A stretch of 64,000 nt of DNA from Streptomyces sp. WZ.A104. GTDB lineage: Bacteria; Actinomycetota; Actinomycetes; Streptomycetales; Streptomycetaceae. The position numbers and the translations under genes are program-made. Location: positions 1 to 64,000 of the forward strand of contig NZ_NWVL01000040.1 of NCBI RefSeq assembly GCF_002382885.1, written 5' to 3'. The notes beneath the pieces are model-generated. The model saw only the letters and a list, made by a program, of their open reading frames with translations, searched no databases and had not been told where the DNA came from. Shown here in pieces: positions 1 through 8,091 of this stretch; the stretch's first letter is position 1; each line of letters opens with the position of its first letter.

Positions 1-67
1 CCCCCCCCCCCTCCCCCTCCCCCTCACCCTTCCTCTCCCTCCCCTCCCGACCCCGAAGGGCCGCACC

Positions 68-1048
68 GTGTCCCTCACCGCCACCGCGAAGGCCGGGCCC
101 CGCAGCCCCGCCGGAACCGGGCCCGGTCCCGACGACGGACGGGCCGCCACGCTCCGGCGTACCTGGCGCAAGGCATCCCCGTACGCCTACATCGCCCCTT
201 TCTTCACCCTGTTCCTCGCTTTCGGGCTCTTCCCCCTCCTCTACACCGCGTTCGTCTCCCTCTACCGGGTCGAGCTCCAGACGAGCGGCGAGATGGAGTG
301 GCGGGGGATCGCCAACTACACGGCGCTGTTCACCGACGAGTACTTCTGGATCTCGCTGCGCAACACATTCACCATCGGCGTGCTGTCGACGGTCCCGCAG
401 CTGGCGATGGCGCTGGGTCTGGCCCACCTGCTCAACTACAGACTCCGCGGCCGGACGTTCATCAGGACCGCGATCCTGCTCCCGTACGCGACGTCCGTCG
501 CCGCCGCCACACTCGTCTTCGCGCAGCTCTTCGGCAGGGACTTCGGGCTGATCAACTACGCGATCGGGCTGGTCGGCCTCGACCCGGTGGACTGGCAGAC
601 GGGCACGGTCGCCTCGCAGATCGCGGTGTCCAGCATCGTGGTCTGGCGGTGGACGGGGTACAACGCGCTGATCTACCTGGCGGGCATGCAGTCGATCCCG
701 CACGAGCTGTACGAGGCGGCGGAGATGGACGGGGCCTCGCGCTGGCGCCAGTTCATCCACGTAACGCTTCCCGGCCTCCGCCCCACGATCATCTTCACCG
801 TGATCATCTCGACGATCGGGGCCACTCAGCTCTTCGGTGAGCCGCTGCTGTTCGAGGGGTCGATCTCGGGCGGGATCTCCCACCAGTACCAGACGCTCGG
901 CCTGTACATGTACGAACAGGGCTGGGGCTTCTTCCACTTGGGCCGGGCCGCGGCCATCGCCTGGGTGATGTTCGTCCTGATCGTGGTGCTCGTCGGGGCC
1001 AACGCCCTGATCGCGCGCCGCCGCGCACGCAAGGAGGCCGGCCGATGA
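68..1048 (+). CDS. Sugar ABC transporter permease, MalF type
   Basis: Integral membrane subunit of a carbohydrate importer (CUT1 family), 326 aa. A charged N-terminus of about 35 residues is followed by roughly six hydrophobic helices. The cytoplasmic EAA loop that docks to the ATPase is clear near residues 215-238 (YEAAEMDGASRWRQF). The GTG start is chosen because GAAGGG lies 7 nt upstream. The gene overlaps the next permease by four bases (ATGA), so the pair is translationally coupled. A solute-binding protein gene is probably just left of the window. No ATPase is in the operon, which fits Streptomyces importers that share MsiK (encoded here at 57201). The neighbouring beta-glucosidase suggests a beta-glucoside such as cellobiose (CebF-like), but the substrate is inferred. 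Confidence 0.9.
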   Translation: MSLTATAKAGPRSPAGTGPGPDDGRAATLRRTWRKASPYAYIAPFFTLFLAFGLFPLLYTAFVSLYRVELQTSGEMEWRGIANYTALFTDEYFWISLRNTFTIGVLSTVPQLAMALGLAHLLNYRLRGRTFIRTAILLPYATSVAAATLVFAQLFGRDFGLINYAIGLVGLDPVDWQTGTVASQIAVSSIVVWRWTGYNALIYLAGMQSIPHELYEAAEMDGASRWRQFIHVTLPGLRPTIIFTVIISTIGATQLFGEPLLFEGSISGGISHQYQTLGLYMYEQGWGFFHLGRAAAIAWVMFVLIVVLVGANALIARRRARKEAGR

Positions 1049-1971
1049 CCGCGCTCGCCGCACCGCCGACCGCCCCGGAAGCGGGCCGCCCGCCGCAGGA
1101 CCCGCCGCCCGGTGGGCGGGGACGCATGCGGGGACGTAAGGGAGGCGCGGGCCGCACGATGAAGGGCGGCTGGCTCTCCTACCTCATCCTCGGCTTCGCC
1201 CTCCTGATCTCGGCGTTCCCCTTCTACTGGACGATCGTCACGGCCAGCCGTTCCAACGCCGACATGGCGAAGGTGCCGCCGAGCCTGCTGCCCGGCCCGA
1301 ACCTGATCAGGAACTTCGAGCAGGTCCTCGAAGAGGCGGACATCGGCAAGGCGCTGCTGAACTCGCTGATCGTGTCGAGTTCGATCACCATCGGCACGGT
1401 GCTGTGCTGCACACTGGCCGGATTCGCCTTCGCCAAGCTGAAGTTCAAGGGCCGGGGCGCGCTGCTGACGCTGACGATCGGGACAATGATGATCCCGCCG
1501 CAGCTGGGGGTCATCCCCCTCTTCATGCTGATCGCGAAGCTGGAGTGGGTGAACCAGCTCCAGGCGGTGATCCTGCCGGGCCTGGTCTCGGCGTTCGGGG
1601 TCTTCTTCATGCGCCAGTACCTCGTGCAGTCGCTGCCGGACGAGCTGATCGAGGCAGCGCGGGTGGACGGAGCCTCGACGGCCCGGATCTTCTGGTCGAT
1701 CGTGATCCCGATCGCGCGGCCGGGGATGGCGGTGCTCGGGATGCTCACGTTCATGACGGCGTGGAACGACTTCTTCTGGCCGATCATCGCGCTGTCCTCA
1801 CAGGAGCCGACGGTGCAGGTCGCGCTGCGGCAGCTCGGCGGCGGTTACGTCAACGACCAGTCGGTGATCATGGCAGGCACGCTGCTCGGCACGCTGCCGG
1901 TGCTGCTGGTGTTCGGCCTGCTGGGCCGACAGATCGTGGGCGGGATCATGCAGGGCGCGGTGAAGGGCTGA
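1045..1971 (+). CDS. Sugar ABC transporter permease, MalG type
   Basis: Second membrane subunit of the same CUT1 importer, 308 aa. A basic, Gly/Arg-rich N-terminal extension of about 40 residues precedes the first membrane helix. The EAA loop is at about residues 201-220 (IEAARVDGASTARIF). The start overlaps the stop of the upstream permease (ATGA). A downstream Met (about residue 39) is an alternative start if the extension is not real. Together with the upstream permease it should form the heterodimeric channel (CebFG-like). A 180-nt gap with an unusual polypyrimidine stretch separates it from the glucosidase gene. Confidence 0.9.
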   Translation: MTALAAPPTAPEAGRPPQDPPPGGRGRMRGRKGGAGRTMKGGWLSYLILGFALLISAFPFYWTIVTASRSNADMAKVPPSLLPGPNLIRNFEQVLEEADIGKALLNSLIVSSSITIGTVLCCTLAGFAFAKLKFKGRGALLTLTIGTMMIPPQLGVIPLFMLIAKLEWVNQLQAVILPGLVSAFGVFFMRQYLVQSLPDELIEAARVDGASTARIFWSIVIPIARPGMAVLGMLTFMTAWNDFFWPIIALSSQEPTVQVALRQLGGGYVNDQSVIMAGTLLGTLPVLLVFGLLGRQIVGGIMQGAVKG

Positions 1972-2008
1972 CGGGGGCGGCGCCCGCTCAAGTCCGCAGG
2001 CAGGACGC

Positions 2009-2135
2009 GCCGCCCCGTCCCCGCCCCGTCCTCCCCTTCCTCTCCCTTCCCCTCTCTTCCCATCTCTTCCCCTTCCTTCCCCTCCCTCCCTTCTGTCCCC
2101 GTCTCCACTTCCTCACCTCCCTCCCCCCTCACCTC
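2009..2135 (+). repeat. Polypyrimidine tract between permease and glucosidase genes
   Basis: Nearly pure C/T sequence built from CCTTCC and CTCCC blocks fills most of the gap between the MalG-type permease and the beta-glucosidase. A similar C-rich tract occupies positions 1-50 in front of the first permease. The transcript would be an unstructured C/U-rich spacer. It could slow or uncouple translation between genes, or be a slippage-prone low-complexity expansion. No hairpin is seen inside it. Confidence 0.7.
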
Positions 2136-2150
2136 TGGAGTGTCAGTCTC

Positions 2151-3566
2151 ATGACCGCTGTCGATGCCCGCCCGGCGACCGCCACGCATGACGCCGCGGG
2201 ACTCCGCTTCCCCACCGCATTCCGCTGGGGGACGGCCACCGCCGCCTACCAGATCGAGGGCGGTGCCACGGAGGGCGGCCGTACGCCGTCCATCTGGGAC
2301 ACGTTCAGCCGGACGCCCGGCAAGGTGCGCAACGGCGACACCGGCGACACGGCCGCCGACCATCTGCACCGGATGCCGGACGACGTACGGCTGATGAAGG
2401 AACTCGGCGTCACGGACTACCGGTTCTCCGTCTCCTGGCCCCGCGTCCAGCCGACCGGCCGGGGCCCGGCGGTGGAACGCGGCCTGGACTTCTACCGCCG
2501 CCTGGTGGACGAGCTGCTGGCGGCCGGGATCAGACCGGTGGCCACGCTCTACCACTGGGACCTGCCGCAGGAACTGGAGGACGCGGGCGGCTGGCCGGAG
2601 CGGGACACGGCGCACCGGTTCGCGGAGTACGCGGGCCTGGTGGCGGGGGCGCTGGGCGACCGGGTGACGACCTGGACGACGCTCAACGAGCCCTGGTGCG
2701 CGGCGTTTCTCGGGTACGGGAACGGGGTCCACGCCCCCGGCCGGACCAGCGACCTCGCGGCCCTGCGCGCCGCCCATCACCTGAACCTGGCGCACGGCGC
2801 GGGCGCGAGGGTCCTGCGCGACCGCCTCCCGTCGACGGCCGAGATCTCGTTGACCCTGAACCTCCACGCCCTGCGTCCGCTGACGGACACGGAGGCGGAC
2901 CGGGACGCGGTGCGCCGGATCGACGCGGTGGCGAACCGGATCTTCCTGGAGCCGGTGTTCCACGGGCGGCTGCCGCAGGACCTGGTGGAGGACACGGCGG
3001 CGGTGACGGACTGGTCGTTCGTACGGGACGGGGACCTGGAGGGCACGTCGACCCCGATCGACTCGCTGGGCATCAACTACTACTCCCCGAGCGTGGTTTC
3101 GGCGGGGCGGTCGGAGTCTCCCTCTCCCTGGGCGGGCGCGGAGGAACATGTGGCGTTCACTCCGGCCCCCGGCCCCCGCACGGCGATGGACTGGCCGGTG
3201 GACGCGAACGGCCTGTACGAGCTCCTGACCCGCCTCCGCGACGAACTCCCGGACCTGCCGCTCCTGGTGACGGAGAACGGCGCCGCGTACGACGACTACG
3301 CCGACCCGGAAGGCCGGGTCCACGACCCGGAGCGGGTGGCGTACCTGGAGGCGCACCTGGCGGCGGTGCACCGGGCGATCGCGGACGGGGTGGACGTACG
3401 CGGGTACTTCCTCTGGTCGCTGCTGGACAACTTCGAGTGGGCGTACGGCTACAGCAAGCGCTTCGGCATCGTCCACGTCGACTTCGCGTCCCAGCGCCGC
3501 ACGGCGAAGGACAGCGCGCGATGGTACGCGGAGGTGATCGCGCGGGGTGGGCTGGAACGGGGGTAA
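2151..3566 (+). CDS. GH1 beta-glucosidase
   Basis: Glycoside hydrolase family 1 enzyme, 471 aa, expected to hydrolyse beta-glucosides such as cellobiose in the cytoplasm after import. The family start motif FRWGTATAAYQIEGG is near residue 23. The acid/base Glu lies in TLNEPW (about residue 181) and the nucleophile Glu in VTENGAAYDD (about residue 374). WSLLDNFEWAYGYSKRFG near the C-terminus forms the glucose subsite. No signal peptide is seen. The ATG at 2151 follows CTGGAG about 10 nt upstream, and the family alignment begins soon after. Same direction as the two permeases, so this is a transport-plus-hydrolysis operon similar in plan to cebEFG-bglC; exact orthology is not proven. Confidence 0.93.
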   Translation: MTAVDARPATATHDAAGLRFPTAFRWGTATAAYQIEGGATEGGRTPSIWDTFSRTPGKVRNGDTGDTAADHLHRMPDDVRLMKELGVTDYRFSVSWPRVQPTGRGPAVERGLDFYRRLVDELLAAGIRPVATLYHWDLPQELEDAGGWPERDTAHRFAEYAGLVAGALGDRVTTWTTLNEPWCAAFLGYGNGVHAPGRTSDLAALRAAHHLNLAHGAGARVLRDRLPSTAEISLTLNLHALRPLTDTEADRDAVRRIDAVANRIFLEPVFHGRLPQDLVEDTAAVTDWSFVRDGDLEGTSTPIDSLGINYYSPSVVSAGRSESPSPWAGAEEHVAFTPAPGPRTAMDWPVDANGLYELLTRLRDELPDLPLLVTENGAAYDDYADPEGRVHDPERVAYLEAHLAAVHRAIADGVDVRGYFLWSLLDNFEWAYGYSKRFGIVHVDFASQRRTAKDSARWYAEVIARGGLERG

Positions 3567-3708
3567 CTGCCGGGTGGGGGCTGGAACGGGGATGACCGCC
3601 CGGCTTGGGCCGGCGGAAGGCTGAGGGGCGTGGGATTCCCCGCCGAAGCCCACCGCGACGTCCATGTCCGCCACACCCGGCCGAGCCGCACGGGCGGGTT
3701 CGACCGAC

Positions 3709-5013
3709 TCACCCCGCCCACCGCCCCGTGAGGAACGTCAGCGCGACCAGTGTGGTCAGCGGGGCGGCCACGCACAGGTACGCCGTCCTGAACCAGGGGC
3801 GGCGCAGGCTCAGGGCCGCCAGGCCGATCCACAACGGCCACCACAGCAGGGTCGCGCGGGGGATGGACGTGTACCAGTACGACGTTCCCAGCGCCCACAG
3901 GCTCAGCGCGACGTACACCGCCTCCGGCCAGCGGCGGTACCGTACGAGCAACGCGACCAGGGCCAGACCCACCAGCATCGCCGCCAACTCCGCCTGGAAC
4001 AGCGCCGCGTAGCCGGTCGTATGTATGCCGTCGAACGCCGCGTGCCACGTGTTCGCCCACGCCTCCCAAGGGGCGTGGAAGATCCGGTACCAGCCGCGTT
4101 CCTGGGCGTGCTTCCACGCCATCCAGTCGCCCGTGTGAGCGTGCAGGTACCAGCTGTACGCGGCCGGGGGCAGCGCGGGAAGCAGCGTCCAGCCCGCCGC
4201 CCGCCAGTCCCGGCGGGTCCGGGCGGACAGCACGAAGAGCAAGGCGACGGCGGCGGCGAGGAACAGGCCGCTGACGCGCACGGTCGTCGCCAGCGCCACC
4301 AGAACGGCCGCGAGAGCCCACCGGTGCCGCAGCGCGGCGAGCCAGGCGGGCAGGGCGAAGGCGAGGAACAGCGCCTCCGTGTACCCGGCGGCCAGGAACA
4401 CCGCGCAGGGAGAGAGCAGGAAGAGGACGACCGTACGGTGGTCGGCCCCGCCCTCCGGCAGGTACGCCCGCGCGATACGGGCCAGGGCCAGCACGGCCAC
4501 CGCCCCCGCGACGAACGAGATCAGCAGCCCGGCCGCCGTCCAGTCGGGGACCACCGTGTGCACGGCACGCAGGAGCAGCGGGTACCCGGGGAAGAACGCC
4601 TCCCGGTTGTCCCAGCCACTCACCCAGGGGCCCGCGCCGGAGGGGAAGTAGCCGTCGCGCGCTATGTGGAGGTAGTGGTTCGCGTCCCACTGCTGGAAGG
4701 GGGCGAGGACCGGGGCCGCCTCCCGGTCTCCCGGGCGGGCGGGGAACAGCCAGCGGGCGAAGTGGGCCGTGATGCCCAGGGATATTCGGGTCAGGAGGTA
4801 GAGCCACAGCACCCTGCGGTCGGACGGGCTCAGGCGTGCGGACAGCCTGCGGAATCGGTCGGCCCAGGGGGGTCGGCTCGGCACAACGCACGCAGAGGCA
4901 GGGGTAGGAGTAGGGGTAGGGGAAGGGGCAGGGGAAGGGGAAGGGGAAGGGGAAGGGGAAGGGGAAGGGGAAGGGGAAGGGGAAGGTCTCAGGCCCGGCG
5001 AGAGTGTGAACAT
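3709..5013 (-). CDS. Polytopic membrane glycosyltransferase, mannosyltransferase (PIG-V-like) family
   Basis: Integral membrane protein of 434 aa with many hydrophobic helices. It resembles the actinobacterial 'mannosyltransferase family protein' group related to eukaryotic PIG-V, which use polyprenyl-phosphate sugars outside the membrane. The segment at about residues 110-150 (QWDANHYLHIARDGYFPSG) carries the acidic, Tyr/His-rich luminal loop typical of GT-C enzymes. The N-terminal 40 residues are a Ser-Pro/Thr-Pro repeat encoded by a CCTTCC hexamer array, so the true start may be downstream of the repeat. The ATG at 5013 has GAAAGG about 7 nt upstream. Acceptor and donor cannot be told from sequence. 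Confidence 0.7.
   Translation of the reverse strand: MFTLSPGLRPSPSPSPSPSPSPSPSPSPAPSPTPTPTPASACVVPSRPPWADRFRRLSARLSPSDRRVLWLYLLTRISLGITAHFARWLFPARPGDREAAPVLAPFQQWDANHYLHIARDGYFPSGAGPWVSGWDNREAFFPGYPLLLRAVHTVVPDWTAAGLLISFVAGAVAVLALARIARAYLPEGGADHRTVVLFLLSPCAVFLAAGYTEALFLAFALPAWLAALRHRWALAAVLVALATTVRVSGLFLAAAVALLFVLSARTRRDWRAAGWTLLPALPPAAYSWYLHAHTGDWMAWKHAQERGWYRIFHAPWEAWANTWHAAFDGIHTTGYAALFQAELAAMLVGLALVALLVRYRRWPEAVYVALSLWALGTSYWYTSIPRATLLWWPLWIGLAALSLRRPWFRTAYLCVAAPLTTLVALTFLTGRWAG
4895..4985 (-). repeat. Hexanucleotide (GGGGAA)n array in a gene start
   Basis: About a dozen hexamers, mostly GGGGAA with diverged GGGGTA and GGGGCA copies at the left end. Read on the minus strand the array is polypyrimidine and encodes the Ser-Pro/Thr-Pro repeat at the N-terminus of the membrane mannosyltransferase. 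It is a multiple of three, so unit gain or loss keeps the frame while a partial slip would break it. It resembles the tract upstream of the beta-glucosidase. Confidence 0.85.
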
Positions 5014-5106
5014 CGGGCACCTTTCGGACGCACCTCGGCGTGCAGGATCGCCCGGTGAGTCCGCCGGGGCACAGGAAGGAAGAGGGTCAGCGCTTACGGG
5101 AAGAGG

Positions 5107-5622
5107 TCACGGGGCTAGCGTCGCCGCCTCCCGCGTCGACGTCGTCGGCGTGGACGTCGGTGGAGCCGACGCAGGTGGCCGCGTCGTCGGCGTGGACGTC
5201 GGTGAAGCCGACGCAGGTGGCCGCGTCGTCGGCACGCCCCCCTGCGTCGCGGGCCCGCCCTCCGAACCCGTCGTCGTCCCCGGCACCGTATTGCTGGGCA
5301 CCGGTGGTGGCGGCTCGGTCGGTTGACGGTCGGACGGTACGGGTGACGGGTAGCTGGGCGACGGGCTCGTGGCGGGGGCGACCGGGGCGGGCCGCGTCGG
5401 CAGCAGGCCCGCGGCGGCCGCGCCGCCCCCGCCGACGACCAGGCACACCCCGACCGCCAGCGCGGCCATCCGGCGTCGCTGCGCCCGCATGCCGCGCTCG
5501 GTGATGCCGGATGCCGGGGCCGCATCGGAGCGAGCCCGCCCGAAGTCCCCCGCCTGCCGGAACAGCGATCGCAACGGGTCTTCGGACCCCTCGACCCCCA
5601 CGGGGTCCCGTGGTTCAGACAT
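5107..5622 (-). CDS. Membrane-anchored Pro/Thr-rich protein co-encoded with a SigE-family sigma factor
   Basis: 171-aa protein with a short cytoplasmic N-terminus (about 48 residues), one membrane helix (about residues 49-70, ALAVGVCLVVGGGGAAAAG) and a Pro/Ser/Thr-rich extracytoplasmic tail. The tail contains two copies of a 14-residue repeat encoded by a 42-bp direct repeat. The start overlaps the end of the sigma factor gene by 8 bases, indicating coupled translation. Position and topology fit a sigma-factor partner or regulator, but no anti-sigma zinc motif (HxxxCxxC) is present, so it should not be called a canonical anti-sigma factor. Function unknown. Confidence 0.7.
   Translation of the reverse strand: MSEPRDPVGVEGSEDPLRSLFRQAGDFGRARSDAAPASGITERGMRAQRRRMAALAVGVCLVVGGGGAAAAGLLPTRPAPVAPATSPSPSYPSPVPSDRQPTEPPPPVPSNTVPGTTTGSEGGPATQGGVPTTRPPASASPTSTPTTRPPASAPPTSTPTTSTREAATLAP
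5141..5224. repeat. Two tandem 42-bp repeats
   Basis: A 42-bp unit beginning GTCGTCGGCGTGGACGTCGG occurs at 5141 and 5183, and a partial third copy starts at 5225. It encodes the repeated TRPPAS(A)PTSTPT segment of the membrane-anchored protein. The unit is a multiple of three and so keeps the frame. Confidence 0.85.
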
Positions 5623-6142
5623 CAGGAGCCTCCTCCAGGCGGGGGTCCTGCAAACGGACGGCGAGCGCCGCCCGTCCGCGAACCAGATGCGTCTTGATCG
5701 TGCTGCCGGAAAGCCCGGTCTCCCTGGCGATCTGCTCGACCGTGAGGTCGCACAGGTAGTGCAGGGTCAGCGTGCGCCGCTGCTGCGCGGGCAGCTCACG
5801 GAGGGCGTCGACCAGAACCACATGCCCCGGGTCCGGCGGCGCCACGTGCTCCGGCACACCGCTCCCCCGGCCCCAGGCGTCTGCCGACCGCCGCCGGAAA
5901 CGCCAACGGCTCACCGCCAGACGCCACGCGACCGTACGGATCCACGCCTCGGGCTGCCCGTCACGCTCCAGCCGCCCGCGCCGGACCCACGCCTTGACGA
6001 ACGCTTCCTGCACGACGTCCTGCGCCTCCTGGAGGTCGCCGGTCATCACGTACAGCTGGCCCGTGAGACGCGCGACCGCCTGGGCGTAGAACTCTTCGAA
6101 CTCCTCGACGGTCAAATGTCGCTCCCGGGTCTTTCGCTTCAC
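5615..6142 (-). CDS. RNA polymerase sigma factor, SigE (sigma-70, ECF-like) family
   Basis: 175-aa sigma factor of the SigE/ECF type. Region 2 is recognisable at about residues 12-75 (FEEFYAQAVARLTGQLYV, then AQDVVQEAFVKAWVR for -10 recognition). Region 4 is at about residues 115-165, with the helix-turn-helix LTVEQIARETGLSGSTIKTH for -35 binding. There is no sigma region 3. The downstream gene overlaps by 8 bases and encodes a single-pass membrane protein, as is common for this family. Three 31-bp tandem repeats lie 75-165 bp upstream of the start. Confidence 0.92.
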   Translation of the reverse strand: MKRKTRERHLTVEEFEEFYAQAVARLTGQLYVMTGDLQEAQDVVQEAFVKAWVRRGRLERDGQPEAWIRTVAWRLAVSRWRFRRRSADAWGRGSGVPEHVAPPDPGHVVLVDALRELPAQQRRTLTLHYLCDLTVEQIARETGLSGSTIKTHLVRGRAALAVRLQDPRLEEAPDV

Positions 6143-6215
6143 CGGGTATACGCCCGTCGCAGGTCATCCGGTCGACACCGCCCACGAAGAATCGGTGGTG
6201 ACGGTCGTCACAGGA

Positions 6216-6307
6216 CCCGAAAGGCCCAGCCCCCCGGAAGATCACGCCCGAAAGGCCCAGCCCCCCGGAAGATCACGCCCGGAAGGTCCAGCCCCCGGGC
6301 GATCACG
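6216..6307. repeat. Three tandem 31-bp repeats
   Basis: Units starting CCCGAAAGGCCCAGCCCCCC begin at 6216, 6247 and 6278. The first two are identical; the third has drifted. They fill the gap between the sigma factor promoter side and the 3' end of the GNAT gene. There are no spacer sequences and only three copies, so this is a minisatellite and not a CRISPR array. Confidence 0.85.
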
Positions 6308-6327
6308 CCCCAGGAGGGAACACGCCC

Positions 6328-6873
6328 TCACTCGCCCAACCTCTTCTCCAACAACGTCACCCCGTACGTCCGCCCCCCGTCGCCGTTCTTCCCCGCCTGC
6401 TCGCCGACCACCACGTACCCCGCGTCCTCGTAGTAGCGGCGGAGCCGGTCGTTGGACGTCAGGCAGTCGAGCCGGCACAGCTCCCGCCCGTACGCGGCGA
6501 TCCGGCGCTCGGCCTCGGCCAACAGCGCGCGGCCCGCGCCGGGCGGGGCGGTCCGGCGGTCGGTCATCAGGCGGTGGACGTAGCCCGCGACCGGGGGCTG
6601 CACGCCCCAGGCGGGCTCGTCGTCCCACCACAGCTCCCAGGCCCCGGCGCTCGGCCCGTCCGGCCCGAGGGTGGCGATCCACACCTCGCCCGCCCGCAGC
6701 CTCGCCCGGAAGTGATCGGCACCCAGATCGCCGGGCTTCCACTGCTCGATCCCGTGCGCGATCTGCCAGCGCGCGGCGGCATCCCGGAGGCGTACGAGCT
6801 CGGTCAGGTCACTCTCGGTCTCCTGCGCCCGGCGGAACGACAGGGTTGCGGGTATCAAGCTGGTGTTCGTCAT
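6328..6873 (-). CDS. GNAT family N-acetyltransferase
   Basis: 181-aa acetyl-CoA-dependent acyltransferase. The acetyl-CoA-binding region is visible around residues 115-135 (VHRLMTDRRTAPPGAGRALLAEAERR), although the canonical Q/RxxGxG/A is degenerate (APPGAG). It is followed by a CRLDCLTSNDRLRRYYEDAGY segment typical of motif B. The substrate is unknown. It stands alone, with a regulator gene starting divergently to its right. Confidence 0.85.
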   Translation of the reverse strand: MTNTSLIPATLSFRRAQETESDLTELVRLRDAAARWQIAHGIEQWKPGDLGADHFRARLRAGEVWIATLGPDGPSAGAWELWWDDEPAWGVQPPVAGYVHRLMTDRRTAPPGAGRALLAEAERRIAAYGRELCRLDCLTSNDRLRRYYEDAGYVVVGEQAGKNGDGGRTYGVTLLEKRLGE

Positions 6874-7031
6874 ACGGAGATGCTGCCGTACGCCGCGAGG
6901 CCACCGGTCGGCGGACCGGACCGCCCGAAGCTCAAGCCGTGAGATCCGAGCGCTCTTAACAAGGATTGGGTGGATGGGTCAGTTCCCCCACCCACCCACC
7001 CTGGCAGCGAAGTTGACCGTTTGTGACCGAC

Positions 7032-7061
7032 TTGCGACGCACGGTCGCCAGGCTCTAGCGT
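7032..7061 (+). promoter_or_regulatory. Candidate sigma-70-type promoter for the winged-helix regulator gene
   Basis: TTGCGA (7032-7037) and TAGCGT (7056-7061) are spaced by 18 bp and fit the hrdB-type consensus. They lie about 100 nt upstream of the GTG at 7160. The leader between contains a possible stem-loop (GACCCC at 7089, GGGGTC at 7119, with an inner CGGTG/CACCG stem). Confidence 0.4.
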
Positions 7062-7159
7062 GCGGAAGGACCAGACACAAGAAAAGACGACCCCCGCCGG
7101 TGCTGAGAACACCGAACAGGGGTCTGACCAACGAAGACCACATCACAGAAAAGACCTCC

Positions 7160-8035
7160 GTGGCTGACAACTACCTTAGTGCTGCCCCTACCACGCCGCA
7201 CTCACCCCCGCACCCCATGGCCAACCCCGGCTACGGCAAGCGCTGCGCCCCCGGCGAACGACCGCGCACCGAACGCGACTTCGCCCACCTCCTCCCCCGC
7301 GACGCCGCCGTCGCCTCGTACATCGACCGGCTGCCCGACGGCTCCGACATCTCCGTGAAGACGCTGGCCAAGCACCTCCCGTACGGGCAGTGCGCCCTGG
7401 GCACCACCCTCAACCGGCTCCAGGCCGCCGGGCATCTGCGGCGCGGCAGCGAGTGCGTGATCACCGACAGGCAGATGTTCTGGGTCACCCGGACCTTCTT
7501 CTCCCGTACCGCCCGCGAGGACGCGTGGTGGAGCGCCTTCATCCGGGGCGACGTCCCGCCGGACGAACCCCGACGGCCCACCCGCTCCCGGGCGTTCATC
7601 CTGCTGGCCGCCCTGGGGCGTACGGCCCCGACGCTGACGCTGTCCGCCGCCGACTGCCTGCACCTGGAACCCCGGGTCGGCGAGTGGTTCGCCCGGGGCG
7701 CGACGGAGGCCGAGCTGCTGCACGCCCTCACCGACGGACTGCCCGTACCCGTGCATCACCCCGCCCGCCTCGTAGAGCGCCGCCTGCGCGACAAGCTGCC
7801 GCCCGAGCGGGTCCTGCCGGGCCCCCGGACCGTCCTGCGCACCCTGGAATGCGGCGAGTGCCAAGTCCCCGGACCGCCCGAAGCGCTGCTCGGCGGCCTC
7901 TGCCGGCCCTGCCGGGGGCCGTCCCCCAAGCCGCCTGCCGGGCCGCCCGGGGCCGTGCAGCCGCCCGGCGTGCGGGAGCGGATGAACGCGGTCCGGGCGG
8001 GCCTGGTCCCCCGGTCCGAGAGGACATACCGATGA
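7160..8035 (+). CDS. Winged-helix DNA-binding protein with C-terminal zinc ribbon
   Basis: 291-aa Streptomyces-type protein with a helix-turn-helix in the first 110 residues (SVKTLAKHLPYGQCALGTTLNRLQAAGHLRR, MarR/GntR-like winged helix). The C-terminal CGEC...CRPC pair (about residues 232-253) looks like a zinc ribbon. The GTG at 7160 is preferred because a weak AGAAAAG site precedes it; the ATG at 7217 (MANPGYGKRC) has no ribosome site but is where family similarity seems to begin. The stop overlaps the ATG at 8032 of the following frame. Probably a regulator; its target is unknown. Confidence 0.7.
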   Translation: MADNYLSAAPTTPHSPPHPMANPGYGKRCAPGERPRTERDFAHLLPRDAAVASYIDRLPDGSDISVKTLAKHLPYGQCALGTTLNRLQAAGHLRRGSECVITDRQMFWVTRTFFSRTAREDAWWSAFIRGDVPPDEPRRPTRSRAFILLAALGRTAPTLTLSAADCLHLEPRVGEWFARGATEAELLHALTDGLPVPVHHPARLVERRLRDKLPPERVLPGPRTVLRTLECGECQVPGPPEALLGGLCRPCRGPSPKPPAGPPGAVQPPGVRERMNAVRAGLVPRSERTYR

Positions 8036-8091
8036 CCGTGCAGCTCGACCGCAGATCCGACGGGGCACGATGGAGGGGAGGAGGCGACGCC

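Noticed and set aside
1..2150. CebR-type operator (TGGGAGCGCTCCCA) expected for a cellobiose operon
   Set aside because: No such palindrome found in the visible upstream or intergenic sequence; the true promoter is probably left of the window, so the ceb assignment stays tentative.
5115..5525. Arg-rich frames opposite or beside the sigma factor partner gene
   Set aside because: These are shadow frames of GC-rich coding sequence with Arg/Pro/Ala-only composition.
6216..6307. 31-bp direct repeats as a CRISPR or iteron origin
   Set aside because: Only three adjacent copies without spacers, no replication gene nearby; a minisatellite explains them.
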